Below, one piece after another: positions 51,325 through 62,997 of a DNA stretch of 64,000 nt. Source of the DNA: Cristatella mucedo (lineage: Eukaryota; Bryozoa; Phylactolaemata; Cristatellidae); the NCBI GenBank assembly GCA_009760855.2, contig WPIO01000071.1, positions 45,001 to 109,000 of the forward strand, written 5' to 3'. Position 1 is the first letter of the stretch. Every line of letters begins with the position of its first letter. The notes beneath the pieces are model-generated. The model made no database searches. It saw only the letters and a program-made list of their open reading frames with translations, and was not told where the DNA came from. Both the position numbers and the translations under genes were made by a program.

Positions 51325-51975
51325 TGGAACGTTAGGCACCGTTAGGCTGATCACCGTACCGCGCCACGGAAGGAATACGGCCTCACAAAGCATGTCGCTG
51401 CTGCAGGCTCGCCGATGCATGCTTGGGAGTAAGCAGCGCCGGCAGAAAATTGCAGCCGCAATGGCCAGATGAGACGGCATGCCCGAAGAGCCACTGCGTG
51501 CACTTCCGGCGGCCACAGTGACAGGTAGCTCCTGCTGGCGTCTGTCTGCAGCGACCGGTCAGTGCAGCTCCGTGTGGCTCGATGCAGCCATCGATTTGAG
51601 CTCAAAGTCTTGAAACGCAAAACGTGGAAAGCCGCCAAAAGCGAGTGATTTCCCGCAGACGCCGCTCAGCAGGCGTCAAGTGCTTGCTTGCGTAGAGGCA
51701 ATCTTGGGGCGAAACGCCAAAGAGAAACTGACCCGCCGGGGGAGGTCGCGAGTCCGTGACTATGGTGACGTGACCGCGGCGAGTTCGAAATCGAGAGTGA
51801 CGAGCGCAAACGACGGCTTCGGTCGGGAACAGACAGACGGCGGAAGTAAAATTAATGGTACTTATGATAATACTTTTGTTATTTTCACACTCAAGGAACT
51901 TAATCTCTTTGTTGCGCACTTTACATTCGATGCAACGGAAGCACGATCAAACGGCTAGCGGTAGCATGCTCAATG
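51325..51975. repeat. Direct repeat R4, copy 2
   Basis: Near-identical to 47720-48350 in the same orientation, 3.6 kb apart. Confidence 0.82.
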
Positions 51976-52365
51976 AACACCGAGTTTAACATGCTTAGAG
52001 CTGGCATGCACAGAGTCAGCATGCAAATATGGTTGGTGGCAGCATGTACAGTGTGAGCACGCATAAACACGCGAAGGCCGAATCATATGGACCCACTCAA
52101 CTGTGCGATAAAGAGATGCGTTATTTGTTTCATTCTAAATGTGGTGGAGTCAGAGAATGTCGTGACGCAAGTCGGAAGTGAACTCCAGGCTTTAGGAGCA
52201 TACGAAATAAAGGCACGGTCTCGAAAGGATTTGAGATTTGCACGAGGTATGGGTAAACGGCTACATTCCGAAAAGCGGAAGGTACTACGCTTAGCCTGGT
52301 GGAGGACTCGATCTGATAGGTAGGCCGGAGCCAAAGAATGAAGCGATCTAAAAGTGGGTGACAAA
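51868..52365 (-). mobile_element. 5'-truncated L2-clade LINE
   Basis: Minus-strand coding remnant SLTFRSLHSLAPAYLSD plus SYAPKAWSSLPTCVTT in one frame (52083-52364), then the 3' part and tail to 51868. Its tail overlaps the end of repeat R4, so R4 and this LINE end share an origin. Confidence 0.8.
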
Positions 52366-52787
52366 AGTGGACGGTAGAAAAGTTAGCAGCGGCAAAGGTT
52401 ACAGGTTAGCAGAGCAGCGGCTAACAGGGGTCGCTTTCTGAGCGGCGTTGTGGCGGCGGCGGCGGCAGCGTCCTGTGCCGCCTCGTCAGCTACTCGCAAC
52501 TAGGAAACGACAGTCACTACGAAGTTCACCACATGCCGGCGAACTAGTTATAAGCAAGGGTCACCAAGTGTGTGTGAGCATGCGTGTGTGCGTCCGTGAG
52601 TGTTTGTGTCCGTGTGTATGTGTGTCTGTCTGCGAGCAAGCGTGTGCGTGCGTGCGTGTGTCCGTGTGTATTTGTATGCGTGTCTGTGTGTTTCCGTACG
52701 TATGTGTGTGCGTCCGTGAGTGCTTGTGTCCGTGTGCGCGCGTTTGGACACACGCAGAGCCGAAACCAGGCATCGGTTCTTAGCTTT
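52366..52787. other. Spacer with GT/GC-rich simple repeat
   Basis: 52565-52745 is a degenerate GTGTGCGTCCGTGAGTG-type repeat. Open frames through it are compositional. A (GGC)n patch lies at 52450-52467. Confidence 0.6.
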
Positions 52788-53008
52788 TTGTATCTCCGTC
52801 TGTAGCTCTACATAGTCACCGAGAATAACTGGGTTTTGTGAAGGACAGTTTTCTACAACGCTTTCAAAGCCTGGGCGCCTGTCGGTGCGCATACGGTAGA
52901 CAGCAGAGTTTATCTCACGAATTGAAGAGAAAGTCGGAATCATAACTGAATCGGACGCGAGCAGTCGAGGAAGCAAGTAGCGTGGAAGTTACAGCTCAGG
53001 ATAGCTTT
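52788..53008 (-). mobile_element. 3' part of LINE family 2
   Basis: GTATCTCCGTCTGTAGCTC, CAAAGCCTGGGCGCCTGTCGGTGCGCATACGGTAG and AGAAAGTCGGAATCAT match the reverse complement of the 62800-62990 tail. Confidence 0.7.
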
Positions 53009-53274
53009 AAAGTATGTGCCTATTGTATAATTATTATATGTACGTAATAATTATATATATATACGTAATAATTCTATTGATGTAATTATTGCAGTACTGT
53101 AATATAATAGCTATATGTGTACATAGCTAAAAAGGATGTGCCATCATAGGGACATACTAACCGTCGGGATCCTGGGAATAGGTTTTCGTTTTTTTGTTGT
53201 GTAATTTCGTTGTGTAATTACTGTGGAAATATGGTTCCACTCTCTACGATCATATACAATGTAGTGGATTAGGA
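53009..53274. other. AT-rich spacer, nothing recognised
   Basis: Contains TACGTAATAATT direct repeats (53040-53085). No gene. Confidence 0.4.
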
Positions 53275-53795
53275 GAGACAACTTTGTCGCTAACTTTTAG
53301 GTCCCTTCATACTATGGCTCCAGCCTATCTGTCAGATATACTACCCCATCAGGACAAGCATCGTACCACCCGCTTTTCGGAATCAAACAGTCTAGAAATA
53401 CCTCGTACAAACCTTAAATCCTTTGGAGACAGTGCATTTAGTTCATATGCTCCCAAAGCCTGGAACTCCCTCCCGACCTGCGTCAGAACATCCCCTGACC
53501 TGACCACTTTTATAAGGAACTTAAAAACACACCTATTTAGGACAGCATTTAGTGGGTCCCGGTGATTCGTCCTTCATGTGCTTATGCGTGCTGACACTGA
53601 GCATGCTGCCACTGACCACATTTGCATGCTGACCCTGTGCATGTCACCCCTAACCATATTATTCATTTCGTTTGTTTTTTAAGCATGATTTTACTTACCA
53701 TTCAATTGCATTTTACTTTACAGCAAATGTAAAGCGCCTAGAGAGAGATTAAGTTCTCTGAGGGCGCTTTATCAAGTGAATTATTATTATTATTA
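53275..53795 (+). mobile_element. 5'-truncated L2-clade LINE, well preserved 3' end
   Basis: Open for 93 codons (53284-53565): LTFRSLHTMAPAYLSDILPH, FSESNSLEIPRTNLKSFGD and SYAPKAWNSLPTCVRTSPDL. The 3' UTR and hairpin follow (GCGCCTAGAGAGAGATTAAGTTCTCTGAGGGCGCTTTATCAAGTG), then (ATT)n. It is the best example of the tail used to recognise other copies. Confidence 0.9.
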
Positions 53796-54534
53796 TTCCA
53801 ATAGTCCAGCACTAGCATGTATTTATTTTAAACTTGTAAAAAAAACGATCGAGGAATATTTTGAAGCGAATAGCTTTTCCAGATTCAGGTACCCCCTATT
53901 TCAGAGGTTTCTCGGATGATCTTTGTCTGTTCACATCAACACTCACGAGTCTCCCACAGAAATAGGACCTGAACAACACTCTTGCGAATCAGCCCTCTGC
54001 TGCATTACCCACAATGGTAAATTGTACTCGTCATGTTATATTCCTCGATTGCGGCCTTCAAAGTCCGGTAAAGTAAATCCAGGTAAAAGCAATCGTTTCG
54101 TTCGTCAAGTATTCGTGTTCTCCTTAAAGTTATCGAGATGAGCCTGCGGCATATTGAGCTGCATTCCTTCGACATAGTCACAACGTACTCTCGATATTAG
54201 TTTATATTCAAACTGCATAAGGAAAGGCTTCAACCAAGATTGCAACCAAGCAGTTCCAAACAGCTCGTTATAGTAGTTGAAAATCTCTTTCTGCTAGCAG
54301 AAAGTAGTTTCTGCAGAGATAAAGTGAGCTCAAGCGTACCACGAGGCGCTACGCCGTAGACAAATCGATGGTGCGTGACGGTGGAGTGTGTCCTTGGTCG
54401 TATCCCCGTTATTAAATCTAACCGTTCGCCACTTACTTTTAGTGCTTCGCTGAAACGGACAAGCGCCTTTAGAGCTGTTCTGTTTGACCGAAGTTCCACC
54501 AAAAAAATGTAAACGTCTGGTTTAAATCTATGCT
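53796..54534. other. Spacer, mostly unrecognised
   Basis: 53890-53965 contains a plus-strand scrap of L2 RT sequence (GGTACCCC…GATCTTTGTC.GTTCACATCAACACTC). The rest has no recognisable gene. Confidence 0.45.
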
Positions 54535-54959
54535 GCGTAGCACACCACAAACAACCGGCATTACGTCGTTTTGCGATTGACATGCGATATCACAACGTTG
54601 AGCTGAATACCTTCTCGTTCCGCACAGTCTATGCTTGCTTCAAGTAAATTGTCCTCTCGTGTGATTGCGGTCGTTCAAACGTCTATGTCGCGTCTAAGAG
54701 ACACGGTGTCGTGTTTGCGGATGGCACCCCGATGAGCGTGTCTCATTTACTGAGCGTTTCGCTACCCTGAGCGCATGTAGTTGAGAGCTACGAACATTTT
54801 TATGCGGTGGTTTGTTGTGGACCCCAAATCGCTAGGCCACCTAGGGCTGATGTCTCGTCGCTCTTTATTGAAGTCACCGAAGAAGAAGGGTAAAGAGGTC
54901 GGAGATCAGGCCAAAGGCAAGCGATGGTGAGAGCGTCCGCTCAGCACAGGCGACGCGAG
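54535..54959. other. Spacer block paralogous to 20995-21180
   Basis: 54535-54720 matches the 3'-side spacer of gene C. 54888-54959 resembles the start of the 16940/50470 block. Confidence 0.55.
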
Positions 54960-56430
54960 AGAGTAGAATTGCCTTTCGATTGCGACGCCAATGAGGATGT
55001 AGGCTCATCGTTTGAATCGGTTGCTATCAGGCCTTCATCAAAGACAATGCCTCTCACCGTTGCGATATACCGGCCTCCTTCTGGCTGTCTAAACTTGTTT
55101 ATAGAGGAGTTTTCAGAGTTCCTCCCTAAAATATTTGTGTGTGACAGGCCGTTACTGATTGTAGGAGACTTCAATATTCTCGTTGACAACCCTAGCAACA
55201 GCCAGGTCCGCTCATTTCTTGACTGTCTGGAGAATTTTGGTTTGACCCAACACGTTAATCATAGCACCCACGTCGGTGGCCACATTCTAGATCTCGTGAT
55301 CACTAAGGATGTCCTTCCCACTGACTTTGTGGTGTGCCCACTGACCCTCTCAGATCATTGTTCGGTCTCGTTTACTGTTCCTGCTCCCTCGTACGTACAG
55401 GGCAATGTCGAATTTGCCAAACGACGTAACTTACAAAGCATTGACATGGACAAGTTTTTGAAATCTGTTTGTGATGCAGGCCTTCTTGATCTGCATTCAG
55501 ACTCGACCGGAAGCCTCGATACTCTCACTGATGCAATGAACATGACACTCAGGAGTGCTCTTGACAAGCATGCTCCCGTTCGCTCTATCCGTGTTCAAAG
55601 TCGTGTAGATTCCTTTCAATTTACAAAAAAACACTTAAAGATGCGTCGGGTTAAGCGCAGGCTCGAACGTCGTTTCAAGAAATCGGGGTCTGAGGCAGAT
55701 CTAGTCAATTTCAAAGGCTTCCTTCGAGTTTACACATGAAAGCTTAAAAAAGCCAGGGCTTGTTTTTTCATTAGAAAGCTGAATTCCTGCCAGTCGGACA
55801 CTAAACAGATTTATAAGACAGTAAACCATTTACTGGCCAATGCTGTGAGGTCTGACTCCCCAGATATTAAGAGCTCAGCCGAAAAGTTTTCAGCCTTCTT
55901 TACTAGAAAAATTGTGCACATTCGTGCCTCCATTAAGCCCCCTCCGACCAAAGCAATCGCCGTTCCTCAACGTCTGACCTTTCTTAAAAGGTTCTCCGAT
56001 GTTTCCGCCTGCGATGTGGCTGCCTTAATAAGGTCTAGCAAAAAGAGCTCGTCTCCTGAAGACCCTATACCTTCATCTCTGTGGTCTTCACTTGCAGACC
56101 AACTTAGTCCTGCCAAAGGTTGTTAATGCTTCTGTGCGAAGAGGGGTCGTCCCCAAGTCCTTCAAATCGGCAACCGTTAGACTTATTCTTAAAAAGCCTG
56201 GATTAAACACAGAGGTCCTAGCAAACTATCGTCCAGTTTTCCTTCTTCCGTTCTTATCAAAGATTCTTGAAAAAATTGTTGCTAAGCAGCTAGTTGAACA
56301 TATTGAAAATAATGAAATGTCAAAAAAATTTCAATCAAATGCTGACGATATTCAGTTGTATTTGTCATTTAAACCGTCGGAATCTGCTGCGGCAACTGAG
56401 AAACTGAATGCTTGCCTTGCCTCTGCGTAA
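54960..56430 (+). mobile_element. L2-clade LINE with AP-endonuclease and internally deleted reverse transcriptase
   Basis: The endonuclease frame (to 55739) shows LTVAIYRPPSG, LLIVGDFNILVDNP, GHILDLVITKD and LSDHCSVSF, the DNA-nicking domain of L2/CR1 elements. The linker (KFSAFFTRKIVHIRASI) and RT start (SSSPEDPIPSSLW; PKSFKSATVRLILKKPG; NYRPVFLLPFLSKILEKIV) follow in two frames. At about 56337 the sequence jumps from KKFQS directly to NADDIQLYLSF, losing RT motifs A and B. It ends at about 56430 with no tail. The sequence differs from the other L2 copies, so this is a separate subfamily. Confidence 0.88.
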
Positions 56431-56674
56431 CTATTAATGATTAGCTATCGAGTTTCGAGCCTCTTTCACTGCTAGCCATCTTTCAAACGCATAGTTAGGG
56501 GTAAAACTCTCTTGTGCGCCACACAAAACCTTATAATTACGTTGCTATTACCGATTGACATTTAATTTATATGGGTCAGTAGAAAAAACCTAAAGTGACG
56601 AGAAGATAATATTCCGGTCCTAAATACTTTCAAGACCAGTGTAAAACACCTCTGAATCATTTCAATTGTCCTTT
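56431..56674. other. 3' flank of copy F
   Basis: Conserved family flank, matching 45090-45291 and 63770-63970. Confidence 0.6.
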
Positions 56675-57888
56675 TCAACGCTGTGGACAGCTGAGAACGT
56701 CAATGTCCCCTTTTTTACTCCGCTCAACGTAAAACACTTCTTTAGCGATTCGATAGCCGTGACCGTGAAAACCCCAAATGTTCGTCTCCAATACCGTTAT
56801 CAGGCTCTGGTCAAACCTGTGGCACTTGGCAAAGTCGTTGATGCTCCGACCGAACTCGCAACGCCCGGGTGCCATTACCGGAGCGATGCAGCGACGGTCG
56901 AGTGCACACGGATAGAACCAGAACAGGAACGTGAAGAAGTGCTCTCGCTTGTTGGCGACGAGTAACGAGCCCCCCCCCCCCATACCCGTCGTCGTGTGCT
57001 TTAAGCTCTTGTCGTCCACGGCAACGTACAAGTACATCTGGGAAACGTCGCCGCCCGCACGGAATGACTAGCGTCGCGGAACATGACCATACCGTGCCGC
57101 TCTTTTAGCCGAGACAAAACATGAGTGACATTCGAAGACGTGAACCGTATGGAGGCATCAACCCACCACAGGATCGGATTGGATTCGCTAAATGACTCCA
57201 TGATGACGAGCGGCTTGAAGGAACACGTCTGCAGCGTCGCCACGTGCTTTGGGTACTTGAAGAAATCGAAGCGCTTGTACGTCCCTCTGCAGAGCGTCTT
57301 GAGAGTAGAGGCTTGCTCGGCGGTGAGTCCGAGGTCCCAGTAGATGATCTGATTACCTGGAAAGAACTTTTGTATGCTCTTCACTTGAACGAGACTCTCA
57401 TTGAAATGATTGGCGCTCGCGGCAGTGACGAAGGTGAGAGAACGCAGAACGTCAAAGTTGCGTAGATCGACTGAGCTCTCGGCCGACGCGAGTGACGCTT
57501 TGACGAGTCGCAAGGGAAGACGCAGAGGCTTCGGCGCCGTTCGGCACACGGTTTTGGGCTCCGTTCCCGAGGCGCCCCTGCTGCCGATGCCGTCGCAGCA
57601 AGCCGTGTGCGTGACCTCGACGACGTCTTCGCCGTCGCCTGCGGTCAACGTCAGGTCACCGACGGCAGGAAGCGTGTCGTTGCAGACGGCCGGAAATCCG
57701 GGAAAGCTCATGTTGAACGCTACAGGAGGCTTAGGCTGGTCGTTCTTCCGCAGTGGTGCCTTTAGCGGCAGTCGGTGCTGTTCACTGAGAATGACAAGGC
57801 CGGTCAAAGCCATCACAGCGGCGACCATGACGACAGCCACCTTCCGCACAGCCGCGCCGGTTGACGATCCGCTGCAGACGTCCCTCAA
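56675..57888 (-). pseudogene. DUF1647-like type II membrane protein, copy F, disrupted
   Basis: The upstream frame (through 57001) encodes the signal anchor (VMVAAVMALTGLVIL), FVTAAS, YWDLGLT and WWVDASIRF, then goes out of frame. At about 57040 one base is missing (ATCTGGGAAAC versus ATCTGAGGAAAC in E). The downstream frame (56675-57037) supplies the rest, to CHRFDQSLITVL and LSCPQR. The start Met conserved in D and E is TTG (Leu) here at 57886-57888; an in-frame ATG exists far upstream at 58116. A run of 12 C at about 56970-56981 adds glycines after MG. Together these suggest a pseudogene, though frameshift and C-run should be checked as sequencing errors. Confidence 0.85.
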
Positions 57889-59171
57889 GTCTCGGTCTGC
57901 AAGCGAGAGCAACGCATGCACCGACGCCGCCCGTGGCGCGCTTCGCGTCGCAGTGTTTGCGCTTCGACGCGGCGGCAAACGTCCTCTGCGGTCACTCCGG
58001 CCAACATGAGCATTCGAAGGAACCCTGGTAGAAGCGACGCTGCAAAAAGCCGCAACCAATTTCGCCGCTGGAAACGTTGGCCTGCCGCCAGCGTTGGCGT
58101 GTGAATTCCAGCGCAAAGCGACGGGCTTTGCGTCGAAGTGCTTGCACGTCGACGCAATGGCAAACGAGTTCGGGTCAGCTACCGCCGCCAGGAGCCCAGG
58201 TGGAGGGCACAGATTGAAGCGATACAGCGAGCGTTGACTTATTTCGACGGTGCAAACATTTGTCTACGGCCCGCCTCTAGGTCTGCTCGCGACGCAAAGG
58301 CTGATACAGCGAACGATACAGCAAGTGATGCAGCCAATGATACAGCAAGCACTGGAAGAGAGCGTTACAGCGAGCCGTGACCGGATGTAGCTCGGGTCGG
58401 CGAAGACGCGACGGCGCGCGACTGAAAGGTCATTCAGTCGGCCGCCCGAGCGACTGAGCCGGCGCTAGCTCTTGCCGCCATTTCTCTGAAACTACCGAGT
58501 AAGACAGTGGCACGCTGCTGAATCGGCATAATCGGCGTAATTTACGGCGAAACAAAAATTCGTCATAGCTGTTTGAAAATGACTGCGTATTGGCAGGCTG
58601 AAGTGAATGCTTCCTGTGACGGAATGCTGGGAGATTTCTAGTCGAGGTCTATAAGACTACAGACGCACTTATCACGGCCCATTGCGGGCTGCCTGCCTGC
58701 CTGCTTCCTTAGTCGGCGCTTTGGAGATCGTTTTGCTGATGTCACAGTACGGTTTAATATTTAGAAATGCACAACAGGGTAATGTAATGTAATGTATCTC
58801 CGTCAGTAACTCCACAAAGTCATAAAGACCACTTGGGTGTTGCGCAGGAGAGTTTTGTATGGCGCACTCACAGCCTTAGCGGCTTTCGGTACGCATTCGG
58901 TAGCCAGCAGACTTCGTCTCACACAACAAAGAGAAAGTGGGAAGCATAGCAGGGTCAGGAGAGCAGTTGAGGTTGTGAGTAGCATAGAAGTAGCAGTTCA
59001 GGACCGCTGAAAAAGATGTGCCATATTCGGCAGTTGGAGAGTAGTTGTCGTTGCGTAAGAAGGCGTGCCGTCGGCATGATAAGTTGAAGATTTGCAGCTC
59101 GAGTTAAGGTATCCACCTGGGCTACAGCCACGCATGTGCACATGTTGCGGCTACAGAATAGAATAATATAA
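57889..59171. other. 5' flank of copy F, paralogous to 28508-29394
   Basis: Same blocks in the same order as the flank of copy D, including GATACAGCGAACGATACAGC repeats (58300-58360). It also holds a LINE family 2 fragment (58795-59056). The open frame continues from F to 58116 but is unlike other copies. Confidence 0.6.
58795..59056 (-). mobile_element. 3' part of LINE family 2
   Basis: TCTCCGTCAGTAACTCCACAAAGTCATAAAGACCAC and further sequence match the reverse complement of 62745-62985. It is absent from the matching place upstream of copy D, so it inserted after the duplication. Confidence 0.8.
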
Positions 59172-59426
59172 TTTGTTAGTGCAGCACCCTGGGAGTACTT
59201 GATCTCAATCCAGGCACTTCCCATATGTCGCAGTTTCTACTTACTTGCTGATTTAGTATTTATGTATTGCCTCTTTTTGTGTAGCAGCAGAAGAGCTGCC
59301 CTGACGGCCGCTTCACCGCCGCTTTAAGCGACAAAAAAGAACCGCATAACTCGAACCTACGAATGTACCTATGAATAACCTATGAATATACCTCGGTACC
59401 GAGGTCATACAGCAGTGCAACGGTAC
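59172..59426 (-). mobile_element. SINE family 2 tail followed by diverged SINE family 1
   Basis: Same composite as at 29395-29607: family-2 tail (59172-59230), then family-1 copy (59246-59426) with degraded B box. Confidence 0.65.
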
Positions 59427-59589
59427 CTCGTTCCACCATTACGCATTGCATCGGAAAAACTCGCGATGAGACGGTCACAAAGAGCAACCACTTTCGAAAG
59501 TCGATAATGCATCGTCATTCCTCGTTGCGGCCTGCACTGGTTTACCGTCCACTAGTGGCATTACTGGAAACGTTATGTAGATCTGAGTA
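59427..59589. other. Spacer, nothing recognised
   Basis: No gene or repeat seen. Confidence 0.35.
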
Positions 59590-60265
59590 GATCTACATAA
59601 CTAAAGTGACCTAAAACTGAGCGACAAAATCTTGATGGCGATCCGTTGCTTGACTGGTAGCCCGTGCAAGTCGGCGAGAAGTGGTGTGATGTGGCAACTG
59701 CGACTCTCACGACAGACAAGCCTAGCAGCATAGTTGTGCACCAGCTGTAAGCGCCTGATTGCACAGAACGATAGACCAGCAAGCAGGCAGTTACAGAAGA
59801 GAAGACGGGATCTCACAGATGCATCGACCAACTTAGATGTGGTATCCCTACATAAAGTAGTCCGAATTTTAGCAGTGTTATGTAGCTGAAAGAAAGCAGA
59901 CTTGATTGCTACCTCAACTGCTGTCCTTACTCTGCTATGCTTCCCACTTTCTATTTGTTGCGTGAGACGAAGTCTGTTGGCTACCGAATGCGTACGGAAA
60001 GCCGCTTAAGCTGTGAGTGTGCTATTCAAAACTCTCCTGCGTAACACCCACACGGTCTTCATGAATTTGAGGAGTTACAGACGGAGATACATAACCGTGA
60101 AGCTGATATGATTGCCTAACAAAAGGTCTCTTTGGAACATGACACCTAGATTTTGAGCTAATTCAACAAGAGATATGCTTGCAGAGCTAATGTTAAGCGT
60201 TAGCCTGTCTAATTTCTGAATCACACTTGGGTTGCCCATAACTAATAAGTTAGTTGTATCATAGT
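59590..60265 (-). mobile_element. L2-clade LINE fragment with nested LINE family 2 tail
   Basis: Paralogous to 30500-31165. L2 C-terminal codons (RRLQLVHNYAARLVCRES, LLADLHGLPVKQRI) are interrupted at about 59905-60090 by the plus-strand LINE family 2 tail, then resume (NLLVMGNPSVIQKLDRL). Confidence 0.8.
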
Positions 60266-60504
60266 TAGTAGCAGATCTATTCGTCTGTTGCACGTCACTC
60301 TCGGAAGTACTGGCCGCCATCTAGCCGGGTGATGGATGAACAGACGGACGTTCTGGCTTTAACTACTAGAGATAACTGCCCCAATTGCTAGAGCGGATGC
60401 AACTAACACGGTCCCTTCGGCAGCTACATCCGGTAGCGGTCTCAGCCCCTCGATATCGCGGGCGGTAGCCTGCCCGAGCACTGCGTGTACCTGCAGTGGC
60501 AGTA
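60266..60504. other. Paralogue of the LTR insertion site, unoccupied
   Basis: Matches 31165-31416 joined directly to 33260-33290: GCGGTAGCCTGCCCGAGCACTG.GTGTACC. A single TGCCC at about 60472 marks the pre-insertion state of the LTR element. Confidence 0.8.
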
Positions 60505-60935
60505 GCTGATACTCTGCTTAGCGACTGCTGGCGAACGCTAGTCGGCATGTGAAAGACGAGCTCAAATCCATCTCAGAATCGTTGGCCCTAAACTTCTCGC
60601 ACCGAGAGTCTCCGCCCCGCTTGCAGGGGTTCGCTTCTTGTCGGCGCCGAGCGGTACATCGCATCCGACAACTTAGAGTTCCGATCCTCTGAGCGAGTAC
60701 ATCCATCGAGCTTCTCCTCGTCGGCGTCTCCGCACCGGTTGTCCGGGAGCGACCTGACGTCAGCGCTCTCGCGTGAGACGGACCCGATCTGGGTGGCCAG
60801 CCATAGGACGCTAGCCGGAGACTTTGCTCTGGGATGCGGGCACTCGCGGGTGCTCTGCTGGAGACCGGAGAAGACCTCCGGAAGAGAGACAGCGGACGCC
60901 ACCGCCCACTGAAATTTTCGTAGCCGGACGCAATT
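60505..60935. repeat. Dispersed repeat R3, copy in F-G interval
   Basis: Close match to 33290-33735. No protein recognised. Confidence 0.75.
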
Positions 60936-62289
60936 AGATTTTCGTCATCGCGATATTCTGTTGCAAGATTGAAATCTTGAACTTTGCGCCAAAGATTCTG
61001 TCAGAGAAAAAAACACGTACAGCTAGCTGTATTCCAGGAAAGATGGTAGAACATTCTGACTGTCTTTCTCAAAACCTGACACGATACTTGCCGTATTCAG
61101 AGTGTGCTTTATTAATGGTAGATTGCTACAACACGACACAAGCTGATACGCTAGAAGAGTTTGCACCTCTGACTAGGCGAAGTGTGTGAGCTCTTACAGG
61201 TGGCCTTTGGTTTACTGCAGACGTTGAACTAGCTAGGTTAAGTAAGTTCAAGCTTGAAAAGTCATTCAAAAGATCAGGACTGACTGTCCATCGTCAGGCA
61301 TACTAGGACTACTGTAGGTCGTACCAATCGATCCTAGCAAAGACCGAGTCTAGCCTTTCTAAAAACATTGTTGAATCACAGACAGGAAATTCAAAAATGC
61401 TGAGGTCAACAATCAACCACCTCCTTAACCACTCCTTAACCTCTCCTTAACCACTCATTGTCCTAATTATTCTAGTGATAATCTCGATGCTCGTTTCTCG
61501 TTCATCTTCAAAAATTGCCCTGTACCCCATTCACAGACACCGGAACGATTCGTCGCAAACCAGCAAAACTCGTATATTTAAACATCAAATATTGGCAATA
61601 AGTTCCAGTGTGGTTTTAGAGCTAATCACTCCATAGAGTCAGCATTACTTCGGGTGTATGATGACATACATAAGAATGCCGACTTAGATAGAGTCAGTCT
61701 GCTTGTTCTGCACGATCTTTTGGCATCTTAAATGCTATAAATCACCGTGTTCTTTGTGAGAGCCTCTAAATTTGCCTGGGCGTCAGTAGCATTGCACTGC
61801 AATGGTTCAGGTCCTATCTCAGCTGGAGACTCTATAATATGGATGTGAATGGACACAGATCACCCGAGGAACCTCTAAAGTAGGGGGTACCTCAGGGTTT
61901 TGTGCTTGGTCAAGTTCTTTTAGCGGTTTATACTCTCCCTTTTGATGACGAGATTGCCAGGCTTCCACTTCTATGCAAATGACACTCAGTTGTGTCATCG
62001 CCTCTTTCCTTAACCGTCTTCTCGAGCACGACAAAGTCTTTCAATTATCTTGCTGCATGTGTTGATGACAGTCGCACATTGAGGGCAGCAAACTGTCTTA
62101 AATTAAATGATAAATATAATAAACATTCATTTGTATAGCACCCCATGAGAACTGAATCTCCATTCGAGCGCTCCACATATGCCTCGGGGCTCAAGCCCAT
62201 GACCTCAGCCAGAACTTGACTGGGGCGAGCACCTTAAACGCTGGACCAAACCAACACGGCGATGATGATCAAACCAACTTACTACCTGT
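60936..62289 (+). mobile_element. Decayed L2-clade LINE with inserted SINE (duplicate of 36375-37690)
   Basis: Near-identical to the first part of the LINE at 36375. It has the same disabling changes (for example the stop in CATACTAGGACTACTG) and the same inserted SINE. It differs in small indels, including a second CTCCTTAACC unit at 61430-61450. Confidence 0.85.
62121..62254 (-). mobile_element. tRNA-derived SINE, family 2 (duplicate)
   Basis: Same insertion site in the LINE as the copy at 37541-37672, so inherited by duplication rather than inserted independently. Confidence 0.82.
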
Positions 62290-62997
62290 CTCCCACAGTG
62301 GCTTGTAAAAAATTTAGCTAGTTCTTTAGTTCTGTCTCGGCTTGATTATTGTAATTCCCTTTTGGCTGGGCTACCAAAGAAAGCTATTATGCCAGACAGT
62401 GGACTATGAATATGGCTGCAAGGCTGGTCTTCTCAAGTCCCAGCGGTTTGAGCACGTGTCACCTTTGCTGAAAGAGCTGGGATGGTTGCCGGTTGAGCAA
62501 ATAATACAGAGCAAAGTTCTTAAGCTGACACACAAGGCCCGCCACGGCTTGGCTCCTTCATACCTAGCTGAACTGCTGCATCAGTTTCAGCCTGTTCGCG
62601 CCCTCAGGTCCTGTGTGGACAATAAATTAGCTGTCCCATTCCTCCGCTTAAAGACAGTTGGCGACAGAAGCTTTCGCTCCACAGGTGCTAGACTGTGGAA
62701 CTCGCTTCCACAATTCTTACGCAACGACATCTACTCTCCAACTGCCGACTATGGCACATCTTTTTCAGCGGTCCTGAACTGCTACTTCTATTCTACTCAC
62801 AACCTCAACTGCTCTCCTGACCATGCTATGCTTCCCACTTTCTCTTTGTTGCGTGAGACGAAGTCTGCTGGTTACCGAATGCGTACCGAAAGCCGCTAAG
62901 GCTGTGAGTGCGCTATACAAAACTCTCCTGCGAAACACCCACGTGGTCTTTATGACTTTGTGGAGTTACTGACGGAGATATATGAGATGTATCAGGA
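62290..62997 (+). mobile_element. LINE family 2, 5'-truncated, longest copy in window
   Basis: The coding part (62342-62899) has the L2-like C-terminus in a different subfamily: HVSPLLKELGWLPVEQ, KVLKLTHKARHGLAPSYLAE, RSCVDNKLAVPFLRLKT, RSTGARLWNSLPQFLR. The upstream LDYCNSLLAGLP-like part is frameshifted (62345-62395). It ends with GGAGTTACTGACGGAGATATA at about 62990, directly abutting the duplicated AT-island tail. Confidence 0.85.

Noticed and set aside
54230-54583. 117-codon minus-strand frame
   Set aside because: No domain or paralogue, and part lies in duplicated spacer. Chance cannot be excluded.
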